Assembly (NCBI RefSeq): GCF_016583645.1
Contig: NZ_NRRL01000002.1
Location: forward strand, 1 to 64,000
DNA length: 64,000 nt
Origin: Rhodovibrio sodomensis
GTDB taxonomy: Bacteria; Pseudomonadota; Alphaproteobacteria; Kiloniellales; Rhodovibrionaceae
Direction of reading: 5' to 3'
Within the stretch, counting starts at the first letter, position 1. Every line of letters starts with the position of its first letter. This document shows, in pieces, positions 46,603 through 55,808 of this stretch. Both the position numbers and the translations under genes were made by a program. The notes beneath the pieces are model-generated. The model saw nothing but the letters and a program-made list of their open reading frames with translations. It made no database searches and was not told where the DNA came from.

Positions 46603-47945
46603 GCCGCCATCCCCTTGATCTGGTCGAGCGCATCCGCGATCGCGCCTTGCAGCTTCTCCACCAGCTCCTCGCGGTGCCCGTCCGCCAGGATGTAGGGCGG
46701 CGCCAGCAGGACGTGGTCGCCGCGCGCGCCGTCGGCCGTGCCGCCATTGGGATAGCAGATCAACCCGCGGGCGAACGCCGCCGACTTGATCCGGGCGTGC
46801 AGCTTGTCGGCCGGCTCGAACGGTGCCCGAGTGGCGCGGTCGGCGACCAACTCCAGGCCCACGAACAGCCCCCGGCCGCGAATGTCGCCGACGTGGGGGT
46901 GGTTGCCGAATTGCGCGCTCAAATCCGCGCGCAGCTTGTCGCCCTGCCCGGCCACGTTGGCGAGCAAGTCGTCGCGCGCGATCGCCCGCTGCACCGCCAG
47001 CGCGCCGGCGCAGGCGGTCGGATGGCCGATATAGGTGAAGCCGTGCTGGAACGCGCCGCTGCCGCCCGCGATCGTATCGTAGATCGCCTGCGACATCAGC
47101 ACCGCGCCAACCGGCTGGTAGCCCGCACCCAGCCCCTTCGCGCAGGTCAGGATATCCGGCGCCACGCCATCCTGCCGGCAGGCGTAGAGCGTACCGGTGC
47201 GGCCCATGCCGCACATAACCTCGTCCAGGATCAGGGTGACACCGTGGCGGTCGCAGATCTCGCGGATCCGCTTCAGATAGCCGTCGACCGCGGGCACCGC
47301 GCCCAGCGTCGCCCCGACCACCGGTTCGGCGATGAACGCCAGGACGTTGTCCGGGCCCAGTTCCTGCAGCTTCGCCTCCAGCTGGTCGGCGGCGCGCTGG
47401 GCGTAATCGGCGTCGCGCTCCCCCTCGGCCTGATGGCGGTAGGCGTAGCAGGGATCGATAAAGTGCACGTTGTCCGCCAGCAGCGGTCCGTAGAGCCGGC
47501 GCCGGCCCGGGTTCCCGCTCGCTCCCAGCGCGCCCAGCGTGTTGCCGTGATAGCTCTGGTGCCGGGCGATGATCTGGGTCCGCTTGCCCTCGCCGCGCTC
47601 GACCGCCGCCTGCCGGGCGAGCTTGAGGGCGGTCTCGTTCGCCTCCGAGCCGCCGGAGACGAAATAAACGTGCGTCAGGCCGTCGGGCGCCTGGCTGGTC
47701 AGATACTCGGCCAGCTCCTCCGATGGCTGGTTGGTGAAGAACGCCGTGTGGGCGTAGGGCAGCCGGTCGAGCTGCGCCTGGATCGCCTCGACCACGTCGC
47801 GGCGGCTGTGGCCCAGGCAGGACACGGCCGCCCCGCCGGAGGCGTCGAGGTAGCGCTTGCCGTCCTGGTCGATCAGGTATGGGCCGTCGCCGGCAACGGC
47901 CGTCGGATAGGTCTGGCGGGTCGCGCGGTGCAGGATGCGGGTCAT
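46599..47945 (-). CDS. class III aminotransferase (omega-amino acid type)
   Basis: This is a 448-residue PLP enzyme. [17 protein letters not shown] (97-112) is the phosphate-binding block, [17 protein letters not shown] is the typical aromatic loop, [13 protein letters not shown] and [12 protein letters not shown] contain the PLP-N1 aspartate (241), and [15 protein letters not shown] contains the PLP lysine (270). Class III enzymes act on omega-amino groups such as beta-alanine, GABA or taurine, or on ornithine-like substrates. Coupling to a BKACE gene suggests an amine-to-keto-acid catabolic step. Confidence 0.9.
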   Translation of the reverse strand: MTRILHRATRQTYPTAVAGDGPYLIDQDGKRYLDASGGAAVSCLGHSRRDVVEAIQAQLDRLPYAHTAFFTNQPSEELAEYLTSQAPDGLTHVYFVSGGSEANETALKLARQAAVERGEGKRTQIIARHQSYHGNTLGALGASGNPGRRRLYGPLLADNVHFIDPCYAYRHQAEGERDADYAQRAADQLEAKLQELGPDNVLAFIAEPVVGATLGAVPAVDGYLKRIREICDRHGVTLILDEVMCGMGRTGTLYACRQDGVAPDILTCAKGLGAGYQPVGAVLMSQAIYDTIAGGSGAFQHGFTYIGHPTACAGALAVQRAIARDDLLANVAGQGDKLRADLSAQFGNHPHVGDIRGRGLFVGLELVADRATRAPFEPADKLHARIKSAAFARGLICYPNGGTADGARGDHVLLAPPYILADGHREELVEKLQGAIADALDQIKGMAA

Positions 47946-48191
47946 CGGGCCCCGGCTGGGTCGGCTTGTTGCGAATCTAACCGGCTGCATCCCACGCCAA
48001 CCAGCCCGCTGGCGCAACCCCGGCGCGTGAGGTGTGGCGCCGGGATCGGCCGCAACCGCCCGCGCAGATCGCACAGGCCGGAGCGCCCGTTGTCACCCGC
48101 GGGTCGCCCCAGTAGGGTTAGGTTCCGGAATCATCACCCCGCCAATCCGGCACAGCGCCTTTCCAACGACGCCAGAACAGGGCCGCAGGAC

Positions 48192-48707
48192 ATGGACCTC
48201 AAGCAGCACATCCGGCAGGTGCCAGACTTCCCCAAGCCGGGGATCCTGTTCTACGACATCTCCACCCTGCTGGCGCATCCGGACGCCTGGCAGGAGACGG
48301 TGCGCCAGCTGGAGGCAACCGTCCAGCCGGAGCAGCCGGACATCCTGGCCGGCATCGAATCGCGCGGCTTTTTGGTGGCGGCGCCGCTCGCGCTGCAGCT
48401 TGGCCTGGGCTTCGTCATGGTACGCAAGCAGGGCAAGCTGCCGGGCCCCAACGTGCCCTACACCTACGATTTGGAGTACGGCCAGGACACGATCGAGATC
48501 CAGGAGGGCGCGATCCAGCCGGGCCAGCGCGTGATCGTCCTGGACGACCTGCTCGCCACCGGCGGCACGATGTCGGCGTCGGTCGAGCTGATCCGCAAGA
48601 TCGGCGGCGACGTGCGCGGCTGCGCCTGCATCATCGAGTTGTCGTTCCTGAACGGCCGCGACAAGCTGGACGTCCCGGTTACCTCGCTGATCCGGTTCGA
48701 GAGCTGA
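48192..48707 (+). CDS. apt: adenine phosphoribosyltransferase
   Basis: Apt salvages adenine with PRPP to AMP. The 171 residues start [25 protein letters not shown], followed by [20 protein letters not shown]. The PRPP loop [13 protein letters not shown] is at 114-126. Length and order are normal. It is divergent from the aminotransferase and converges with the HerA-like gene 42 bp away. Confidence 0.96.
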   Translation: MDLKQHIRQVPDFPKPGILFYDISTLLAHPDAWQETVRQLEATVQPEQPDILAGIESRGFLVAAPLALQLGLGFVMVRKQGKLPGPNVPYTYDLEYGQDTIEIQEGAIQPGQRVIVLDDLLATGGTMSASVELIRKIGGDVRGCACIIELSFLNGRDKLDVPVTSLIRFES

Positions 48708-48749
48708 GCCCGGCGTTCCGGCCGCCTATCCCGCGCTGGGACACGCCGG

Positions 48750-50348
48750 CTACTCCGCCGCGGCGCGCGGCGTGCCGGCTTTGCGGTCCTGCCGGCGCCA
48801 GCGCGCGATCACGCCGTCCAGCACCTCGCGGCCGGGATCGTCTTTCTGCCAGGCGGCGGCAAAGTTCGCCTGACCGGCCCGCGGTCGGGCGTCCGCGGGC
48901 AGTTCGGCGAAGCGCATGCGCATCGGCACCGCCGCCGCCTCGCCGACCACCACCGCTTCCCGGTTGCTGAGCGCGGGCAGCGCGGCGAACAGCCCGCGCG
49001 CGCCGTCCGGCAGCGCCCGCTGGACGAACGCCTGGTCGCGGTCGTTCGACATGCGCAGCGCGAACAGGGTGCCGCACTGCGACAGGATGGTCTCGGACAG
49101 CTCGCTCGGCCGCTGGGTGACCAGGCCCAGCGAGATGCCGTACTTCCGCCCCTCCTTCGCGATCCGGGACAGCGCCTTCAGGGTCGGCTGAAAGCCCCCG
49201 TCGGGCTCGTTCGGGATGTAGCGGTGCGCTTCCTCGCAGACCAGCAGGATCGGCACCTCCGCGCCGGGGCCGCCCCAGACGGCGAAGTCGAAGATCATCC
49301 GCGCCAGCAGCGAGACCACCGCGTCGACGATCTCCACCGGCACCGCCGACAGGTCGACGATGGTGATCGGCTTGCCGGCGACCGGGATCCGCAGCACCCG
49401 CGACAGGATGTCGGCCATCGTGTCCTGGACCGAGATCTGGCCGAACATGAAGGCGAAGCGGGCGTCCGAGCGCAGCGTCTCGATCCGCGCTTTCAGGCGC
49501 AGGAACGGCAGGCTGTCGCTGCCCTTGTTGATCTGCCCCATCTCCCGGTCGATGTGCTGCACCACGGTGGTCAGGCGGAACGGCACCGGGGTGTCGACGG
49601 TGATGTGCGTCTGTTCGGCGCCGTGGAAGGCCTGCTTGGCGGCCATCACCGCGCGTTTCAGAATGTCCGATTCAAGTTCCCGCTGCGCGGCGTCCGGGCT
49701 GCAATAGAGCTCGATCATCTCTTCCATGTTGAGCAGCCAATACGGCAGCGACATCGACTGCGGATTGACCAGCACACACCGGTCGCCGAATGCGGCCTGG
49801 TACTCGTTGTGCGGGTCGAGCAGGATGACGTGGCCGTTCGGGTGGCCGTCGAGCAGCTGGCGCAGCAGCACCGCGACCGAGCAGGACTTGCCGCTGCCGG
49901 TGGTGCCCAGGATGGCGAAGTGCTTGGACAGCAGCTCGTCGGACAGCAGGATCGCCGGCAGGGTGCCGTCGCGGTCCAGGTCGCCCAGCCGCATCTGCTT
50001 GGCGCCGGTATCCGGCATGTAGACCCGCCGCCAGTCTTCCGCCGCGGCCTCGTGCACCGCGTCGCCCAGCGCGGGAAAGTGCACCACCCCGCGCTGGAAG
50101 GGATGCAGGCCGCGCGCCGGCGTGCGCGCCTGTTCGCCGATCAGCTCCAGCTCGGCGATCTGGGTATCGCCGGCCGCGCGGGCGTCGACGCGCAGTTCGC
50201 GGACGCTCGCGAAGACGACCGACTGGGCCGCCTCGACCCGGACGAGCGCCTGGATCTGCGCGGCGGAGGCGCCGTGTTCGTCCGGGGTCAGCTTGACGGT
50301 CACGCCGGCGCCGGCGACCGCGACGATGCGGCCCAGTTGGGTGGTCAT
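48750..50348 (-). CDS. HerA-like (DUF87) ATP-driven DNA translocase
   Basis: This is a 532-residue ATPase of the HerA/FtsK superfamily. An N-terminal beta-barrel-like (HAS) part is followed by the Walker A GTTGSGKS (148-155). LLDPHNEYQAAFGDR, the Walker B ILLVCEEAHRYIP (about 360) and SRIAKEGRKYGISLGLVTQRPSELSETILSQCGTLFALRMSN with the arginine finger are typical of HerA. Archaeal HerA works with the nuclease NurA in end resection, and several bacterial HerA proteins work with a partner in phage defence. No NurA, SIR2 or other effector is adjacent here. Confidence 0.82.
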   Translation of the reverse strand: MTTQLGRIVAVAGAGVTVKLTPDEHGASAAQIQALVRVEAAQSVVFASVRELRVDARAAGDTQIAELELIGEQARTPARGLHPFQRGVVHFPALGDAVHEAAAEDWRRVYMPDTGAKQMRLGDLDRDGTLPAILLSDELLSKHFAILGTTGSGKSCSVAVLLRQLLDGHPNGHVILLDPHNEYQAAFGDRCVLVNPQSMSLPYWLLNMEEMIELYCSPDAAQRELESDILKRAVMAAKQAFHGAEQTHITVDTPVPFRLTTVVQHIDREMGQINKGSDSLPFLRLKARIETLRSDARFAFMFGQISVQDTMADILSRVLRIPVAGKPITIVDLSAVPVEIVDAVVSLLARMIFDFAVWGGPGAEVPILLVCEEAHRYIPNEPDGGFQPTLKALSRIAKEGRKYGISLGLVTQRPSELSETILSQCGTLFALRMSNDRDQAFVQRALPDGARGLFAALPALSNREAVVVGEAAAVPMRMRFAELPADARPRAGQANFAAAWQKDDPGREVLDGVIARWRRQDRKAGTPRAAAE

Positions 50349-50743
50349 GGCCAGCTCTCCTCGAGCAGGGACAGCGTGAAGCAAACGCGGGGGAAACCGG
50401 GCGGCCCGGCTCTCCGTACCGCGCGAACGCTATCGGCCGGGCCGTGAACAGCCTGTTAAACCGGGCATTCGATCGAAGTTTCCGCACAAATATACGCCTT
50501 TCGATACTACGGTCGCGCGGCCCGAAGGACCCGGCATTCATATAAAAATTCGCGTATCTGGCCTCCACGCGCGAGCGTTGTATTCCGGTTTCTGATAAGC
50601 GTAGGATTTCCCGTAAAATACACGCTGTTTGTTATTTGGAATTCCACGCAAATATTCAACCTGTACATTAACACTATTTTTACAGGCCGGGCGCAAAGTC
50701 CGACATGCCGTTCGACGGAACTCACCTTTAGGAGGACGCAATC
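50349..50743 (+). other. AT-rich control region upstream of the flp pilin gene
   Basis: These 395 bases are the most AT-rich stretch of the window (ATATAAAAATTCGCGTATC, CCCGTAAAATACACGCTG, ACGCAAATATTCAACC). Frames in them have no family resemblance. They must contain the pilus operon promoter and perhaps regulator sites or an upstream element, and the promoter of the HerA-like gene on the minus strand. Confidence 0.5.
50578..50607 (+). promoter_or_regulatory. candidate promoter of the flp/cpa operon
   Basis: TTGTAT and TAGGAT are separated by 18 bases. A second possible pair, TTGTTA (50629) and TATTCA (50653), is also spaced by 18. Both are weak and neither is proven. Confidence 0.3.
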
Positions 50744-50920
50744 ATGCGCAACTTCATCAAGACCTTCGCCCGCGACGAGTCGGGCGCGACCGCCATCGAA
50801 TACGCCCTGATCGCCGCCCTGATCGCCGTCGCGATCGTCGGGGCTGCAACCGCTGTCGGCACTGATATCAGCGGCCTCTTCAACAGCGTGTCGAGTGAGC
50901 TGCAGAGCGCCACGCCGTAA
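50744..50920 (+). CDS. flp: Flp/Fap type IVb pilin
   Basis: This is a 58-residue prepilin. GGAGG lies eight bases before the ATG. MRNFIKTFARDESG is the leader. Cleavage after Gly14 would leave ATAIEYALIAALIAVAIVG, with the Glu at +5 and Tyr at +6 that define Flp pilins, followed by a short soluble end (GTDISGLFNSVSSELQSATP). It is the major subunit of the tight-adherence (Tad) pilus. It is the first gene of the operon, with a strong ribosome-binding site that suits a highly made subunit. Confidence 0.92.
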   Translation: MRNFIKTFARDESGATAIEYALIAALIAVAIVGAATAVGTDISGLFNSVSSELQSATP

Positions 50921-51014
50921 AGATGGTGCGATGGGGAGCGTTCGATCGCGAGTGCGGCCGGACGCTCCCTCCCGTCCCCTCTTACCTTATTAGTTGCCGG
51001 TTCAGGCCTACCCC

Positions 51015-51521
51015 ATGGTCGACCCCTATACCTTCATACTTCTAACCCCGGTCGCCGTCCTGTCGCTGTGGTGCGCCTGGACGGACCTGAGCCGGCGTCG
51101 GATCCCGAATACCGGCGTACTGGCGCTGGCCGCCCTCTATCCGGTCGCGGTCGCAGCCGGCGTGCTTCCGGGCGACTGGTGGGCGGGCCTTGCCGTCGGT
51201 GGATGCCTGTTCGCCATCGGCCTCACCGGCTTCGCCCTGGGCGCGATCGGCGGCGGCGACGTCAAGCTGGCCGCGGCGCTCGGCCTCTGGGCCGGCAGCA
51301 GCGACCTCGCCGGGTTCGTGCTGGTCACCGCGCTCACCGGGGCGGTGCTGTCGGTCCTGATCCTGGCAACCCGCAACGGCCCGTTCGGCCACCTGGTGGC
51401 CAGCCCGCTCCGGGCGGGTCCGCAAACCGGCGGCCGTGCCGCGACCGGGGAGAGCGTCCCCTACGGCGTCGCGCTCGCGGCCGGCGGCTTGTGGATCGCC
51501 TACGGCCTGATCGCCGCCTGA
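51015..51521 (+). CDS. cpaA: prepilin peptidase CpaA/TadV
   Basis: This aspartic peptidase of the inner membrane processes the Flp pilin. The 168-residue protein has about five membrane helices. Catalytic Asp24 lies in WCAWTDLSRRRIPN and Asp82 in IGGGDVKLAAALGLW, exactly as in A24 peptidases. Start chosen at ATG (MVDPYTFILL); an upstream TTG at 50994 would add seven residues. There is a small gap after the pilin and 24 bp before cpaB. Confidence 0.92.
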   Translation: MVDPYTFILLTPVAVLSLWCAWTDLSRRRIPNTGVLALAALYPVAVAAGVLPGDWWAGLAVGGCLFAIGLTGFALGAIGGGDVKLAAALGLWAGSSDLAGFVLVTALTGAVLSVLILATRNGPFGHLVASPLRAGPQTGGRAATGESVPYGVALAAGGLWIAYGLIAA

Positions 51522-51545
51522 TCCGCCCTCACCAAGGAGTCTCCC

Positions 51546-52424
51546 ATGCGCCCACGCGTCCTTGTGCTGACCGCCCTGTCGCTGACGATCGCCGGCGGCG
51601 CGGCCGTCATGACCAACAACTGGCTGCAGCAACAGCAGGGCCGGACCACCCAGGCCGCCGCCGCGCCGGCGCCGATCGAGGCGCCCAGGGAACCCAAGAT
51701 CCTGGTCGCCGACGGCGCGCTCACCGCCGGTACGATCCTGAAGCCGGACCACCTGCGCTGGCAGGCCTGGCCTGAGGACGGCGTGCTCGACGTCTACGTC
51801 GTCGACACGGCGGCCCGGGACGCGGCGGCGGAGAACGGCCGGGACGCGCTGATCGGTGCGGTGGTGCGCGCCAGCATGGTCGACGGCGAGCCGATCACCG
51901 ACAAGCGCGTGGTGCGCCCCGGCGACCGCGGCTTCCTGGCCGCGATGCTGGCGCCAGGCCATCGGGCGCTGTCGGTGCCGGTCAACGCCGCCAGCGGCAT
52001 CTCCGGCCTGATTTTTCCGGGGGACCGGGTCGACGTGATCCTGTCGCACAGCATCAAGAACGACCGCGACGCCGGCGGCCGGAGCGAACGCACGGCGAGC
52101 GAGACCGTGCTGTCCGACATCCGGGTGCTCGCACTCGACCAGCGCACCGACGGCGTCGATGGCGAGCGGGTGGTCGCCAAGACGGCCACCCTGGAGGTCG
52201 CCCCGAAGGAAGCCGAGACGCTGTCGCTGGCGCAGAGGCTGGGCGACCTGTCGCTGTCGCTGCGCCCGCTCGCGCGCAACGGCGATCCCGAGGCGCCGGC
52301 CGGTCCGACCTTCACCACCGCTACCGAGATCAGCCGCGTGATGTCCGCCCCGCGGAACACGCGCGGCCCCACCGTCGTCGTCGTCCGCGGCAGCGAGATG
52401 ACCGGCGTCGAGATCGGGGAGTAG
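51546..52424 (+). CDS. cpaB: Flp pilus assembly protein CpaB/RcpC
   Basis: This is a 292-residue periplasmic protein anchored by an N-terminal helix (MRPRVLVLTALSLTIAGGAAVM). A SAF-type beta clip follows (PKILVADGALTAGTILKPDHLRWQAWP), then the RcpC part with ALSVPVNAASGISGLIFPGDRVDVIL. It is thought to brace the secretin in the periplasm. It is close to cpaC (6-bp gap) and normal in length. Confidence 0.9.
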   Translation: MRPRVLVLTALSLTIAGGAAVMTNNWLQQQQGRTTQAAAAPAPIEAPREPKILVADGALTAGTILKPDHLRWQAWPEDGVLDVYVVDTAARDAAAENGRDALIGAVVRASMVDGEPITDKRVVRPGDRGFLAAMLAPGHRALSVPVNAASGISGLIFPGDRVDVILSHSIKNDRDAGGRSERTASETVLSDIRVLALDQRTDGVDGERVVAKTATLEVAPKEAETLSLAQRLGDLSLSLRPLARNGDPEAPAGPTFTTATEISRVMSAPRNTRGPTVVVVRGSEMTGVEIGE

Positions 52425-52430
52425 AGGCCC

Positions 52431-53807
52431 ATGTTCGCCACCCTCGCCCGGCCCGCCCGCGCGGCCCTGCTGGCGCTCGCGCTGGCGCTGCCGGCCGGTG
52501 CGCCAGCCGGCGCCGCGGAGATCGTCGACACCGGCAACAACAGCGTTCGGCTGAACCGCGACCAAGGCGTGCTCGTGCGCCTGGAACGGCCGGTTAACAG
52601 CGTCTTCGTCGCCGATCCCGAGATCGCCGACGTTCAGGTGAAGTCGCCGCGGCTGATCTACGTGTTCGGCAAGAAGCCGGGCGAGACCACGTTGTTCGCG
52701 GTCGATCCCAACGATCGGGTGGTGATGAGCGAACGCTTGATCGTGCAGCACAACCTGGCTGCCCTGGAGCGCGCGCTGGCCGATCTCGCGCCGGCGCAGC
52801 CGGTCGAGGTGCGCGCGATCGGCGACGCCATCCTGATCTCGGGCCGCCTGCCCTCCCCGGCCGCGGCGGAGAACGCCCGCCGGCTGGCGGCGCGGTTCGC
52901 CGGCGAAGACAACGTGATCAACCGCATCCAGGTCACCGGCCCGACGCAGATCAACCTGCGTGTCCGGATCGCGGAAGTGTCGCGCGAAGTGAGCAAGCGC
53001 CTCGGCGTGCAGTGGGACGCGCTGCTGCAGAACGGTACGGACCTGCTGGGGGTCGCCGGCGGCGGCCTGACCGGCGTCGCTGGCTCTTACAACATCTTCG
53101 GCCAACTGACCGACGGCGCGGACAGCGTGACCGGGATCCTCGACGTGCTGGCGACCGAGGGGCTGGTCAGCATCCTGGCGGAGCCGAACCTGACCGCGAT
53201 GTCTGGAGAGACCGCGACCTTCCTGGCCGGCGGCGAGTTCCCCATTCCCGTGGCCGAGCAGGACGACGAGATCACCATCGAGTTCAAGCAGTTCGGCGTG
53301 CAGCTGGAGTTCACGCCGACGCTGCTGGACAACGGCCGGATCTCGCTCGCCGTGGCGCCGGAGGTGAGCGAGCTCAACCGGGCGGAAGGCTTCTCGTTCG
53401 GCCGGGTGACGGTCCCTGCGATCAGCACGCGCCGGGCGTCCACCACCGTGGAACTGGCGAGCGGCCAGAGCTTCGCGATCGCCGGCCTGCTGCAGAACAC
53501 CCAGAACCACGACGTCGAGAAGCTGCCCGGCTTCGGCGACGTGCCGATCCTGGGCGCCCTGTTCAAGTCCGACCGGTTCCAGCGCGGCGAGACCGAGCTT
53601 GCGATCATCGTCACCCCGTACATCGTGAAACCCGTCTCGACCCGCCAGCTGGCCGCGCCGACCGACGAGCTGCTGCCGCCCGACGATATCGAGCGGATCT
53701 TTTTCGGCCGGATGTACGGCGAACACAGCCGCGCCCGCCTAGCCGCTCAGCAGGAGCTCAACGGCAAATCCCTGGCCGGCCCCGTCGGCTTCATGCTGGA
53801 AGAATAG
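52431..53807 (+). CDS. cpaC: outer-membrane secretin CpaC/RcpA
   Basis: This is a 458-residue secretin. Signal peptide [19 protein letters not shown], an N-terminal domain with [56 protein letters not shown], a BON-like region, then the secretin core with [36 protein letters not shown]-like text and [39 protein letters not shown]. It forms the outer-membrane pore for the pilus. Confidence 0.94.
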   Translation: [458 protein letters not shown]

Positions 53808-53819
53808 GAGGTCAGGCCC

Positions 53820-54578
53820 GTGAACCCACGTGTGACCCAACGTGCCGTGAACCCAGTCCGCGCCGCCGGCCTCGCCGCCGCGCTGGCCGCCGGCACCCTG
53901 ACCGGCGCCTGCAGCACCCCGCAGATGGGGCCGCCCGGCGGCTCCGGGCCGCAGATTCACAATCTGGGCGTCGAACGCACGCTGTACCGCCATGACGTCG
54001 CGTTCCCCGGCGACAGCGCCGAGCTGTCCCAAGGCGAGCAGGCCGCGCTCGACCGTTTCCTGCGGCACAGCGGTGCGGACCGCCAGGCGACCGTGCTGGT
54101 CGCGGCCGCCGATGCCCCCGGCGATCTGGCGGAACGGCGGCGCCAGCGGGTCGTGCGCCTGCTGCGCCGGCGCGGTTTCGACCCGCGCGCCAGCGATCCG
54201 CTGCTGGACACCGCCCAGCCCGGCGGCGGCGAGGTCTTGGTGCGGATCGCGCGCTACCACGTCGTGCTGCCCGACTGCCCGAACTACAGCCGCACCATGA
54301 CAAGCACGACCTCGAACATGCCGGCCAGCAACTTCGGCTGCGCCGACCGCCGCAACCTGGGGCTGATGGTGGCGAACCCGCGCGACCTGCTGCGCGGGCG
54401 CGATATGGGCCCGGTATCGGGCGCGCGCACCTCGATCCCAGTGCGCGACTACCACGACGGACGCAGCTACACCCCGTCGTTCCTGAGCGACGACAAAGGC
54501 GCGAACGTCGCCGCCGACCAGGAAGCGGCCGGTGGCAACTACCGCCCGTCGGGCGGCGGCACGGAGGGTGCGGAATGA
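53820..54578 (+). CDS. cpaD: pilus assembly lipoprotein CpaD
   Basis: This is a 252-residue lipoprotein. It has an N-terminal signal with the lipobox LTGAC (Cys after AAGTLTGA), DSAELSQGEQAALDRFLRHSG and a C-terminal region with NFGCADRRNLGLMVANPRDLLRGRDMGP, which is the family signature. It helps localise the CpaC secretin. It overlaps the cpaE start by 4 bp (ATGA). Confidence 0.88.
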   Translation: MNPRVTQRAVNPVRAAGLAAALAAGTLTGACSTPQMGPPGGSGPQIHNLGVERTLYRHDVAFPGDSAELSQGEQAALDRFLRHSGADRQATVLVAAADAPGDLAERRRQRVVRLLRRRGFDPRASDPLLDTAQPGGGEVLVRIARYHVVLPDCPNYSRTMTSTTSNMPASNFGCADRRNLGLMVANPRDLLRGRDMGPVSGARTSIPVRDYHDGRSYTPSFLSDDKGANVAADQEAAGGNYRPSGGGTEGAE

Positions 54579-55798
54579 GCCTGGCCGAAGATCCGTCGGC
54601 GTTCTCCGCCGACCCGGGGCTGGACGCGCGCGAGCCGTTCGGCGCCTTCGTTTCCGACGACACCGCCTATGCCGCCGCCGTCCAGCTGGCCGGCAAGCGC
54701 GGCTGGCCGCCGGCCGAGGTGCAGCGCGGCGGCCTCGCCGCCGCCCTGCGCCAGCTGGGCGTGATCGCGGCGCCCGAGATCCTGCTGGTCGACCTGTCCG
54801 ACGCCGCGGACGCCGAGGAGATCGCCGCGGGCCTGGGCGAGATCGCCGCGGGCAGCAAGGTGATCGCGCTCGGCACGCAGAACGACGTCGGGATGTTCCG
54901 CCGGGTGATGGACGCCGGCGCGGCCGATTACCTGGTCAAGCCGGTCGACACCAAGCAGCTCGCCGCCGCCGTCGAGCGCGCCGAGACGGCACGCGCCGCC
55001 GCTCAGCCGGTGCAGACCCGGCGCGGGCGCTGCATCGCGGTGGTCGGCGCACGCGGCGGGGTCGGCGCATCCATGGTCGCGGGCAACCTCGCCTGGCTGG
55101 TCGCGAGCGAACGCGAACGCCAGACCGGGCTGCTCGACCTCGACCTGCAGTACGGCTGCCAAGCGCTCGCGTTCGACCTGCAGCCCGCCGCCGGCCTGCG
55201 CGAGGCGTTGGAGGATCCCGAGCGCGTCGACGACAGCATGATCGACAACCTGGGCGTCAAGGCGGACGCGCGGCTCAGCCTGTTCGCCGCCGAGGAGGCG
55301 GTCGACGACGTGCCGGTGATGCCGCGCACCGCCGTCACCCAGCTGCTCGCCAAGCTGCGCGAAAGCCGCGATGTCCTGGTCGCCGACCTGCCGCGCCACC
55401 TGCTGGGCCAACAGCCAGACTTGCTGGAGCAGGTTACCGACCTGGTGCTCGTGACCGATCTCTCCCTGGCCGGCCTGCGCGACTGCAACCGGCTGGTCCG
55501 GTTGGCCAAGCAGCAGGGCGGCAAGCTGCGGGTCCGGGTGGTCGCCAACCGGGTGGGCAAGCAGGCGCCCGGGCACGTCGGCGCGCAGGAATTCGGGAAG
55601 GAGCTGGAAACCGACCTCGCCGCCCAGCTCAGCTTCGATCCGGAGAGCGTCGCCAAGGCCGCGATGGCCGGCCGGACGCTCAGCGTCGGCGCGCCCAAGG
55701 CGAAGCTGCTGGCGGACCTGCGCGCCCTGCTCATCGAGCTGGTCGGCGAGCCGCGCAAACGCAAGCGTGCGCTGCTGAGCTTCCTGAAGAAGAGCTGA
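54575..55798 (+). CDS. cpaE: pilus localisation ATPase CpaE/TadZ
   Basis: This is a 407-residue protein. An N-terminal receiver-like domain without the full phosphorylation pocket (about 1-145; LLVDLSDAADAEEIA, YLVKPVDTKQLAAAVERAE) is followed by a MinD/ParA-like ATPase. The P-loop CIAVVGARGGVGASMVAGNLA lacks the usual lysine after GG.G and has GAS in place of GKS/T, as in other TadZ proteins. It directs the pilus machine to the pole. Confidence 0.9.
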   Translation: MSLAEDPSAFSADPGLDAREPFGAFVSDDTAYAAAVQLAGKRGWPPAEVQRGGLAAALRQLGVIAAPEILLVDLSDAADAEEIAAGLGEIAAGSKVIALGTQNDVGMFRRVMDAGAADYLVKPVDTKQLAAAVERAETARAAAQPVQTRRGRCIAVVGARGGVGASMVAGNLAWLVASERERQTGLLDLDLQYGCQALAFDLQPAAGLREALEDPERVDDSMIDNLGVKADARLSLFAAEEAVDDVPVMPRTAVTQLLAKLRESRDVLVADLPRHLLGQQPDLLEQVTDLVLVTDLSLAGLRDCNRLVRLAKQQGGKLRVRVVANRVGKQAPGHVGAQEFGKELETDLAAQLSFDPESVAKAAMAGRTLSVGAPKAKLLADLRALLIELVGEPRKRKRALLSFLKKS

Positions 55799-55808
55799 GG
55801 GCGCTTAG

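Noticed and set aside
51042..53726. 894-codon minus-strand frame across cpaABC
   Set aside because: This is a shadow frame of well-identified pilus genes.
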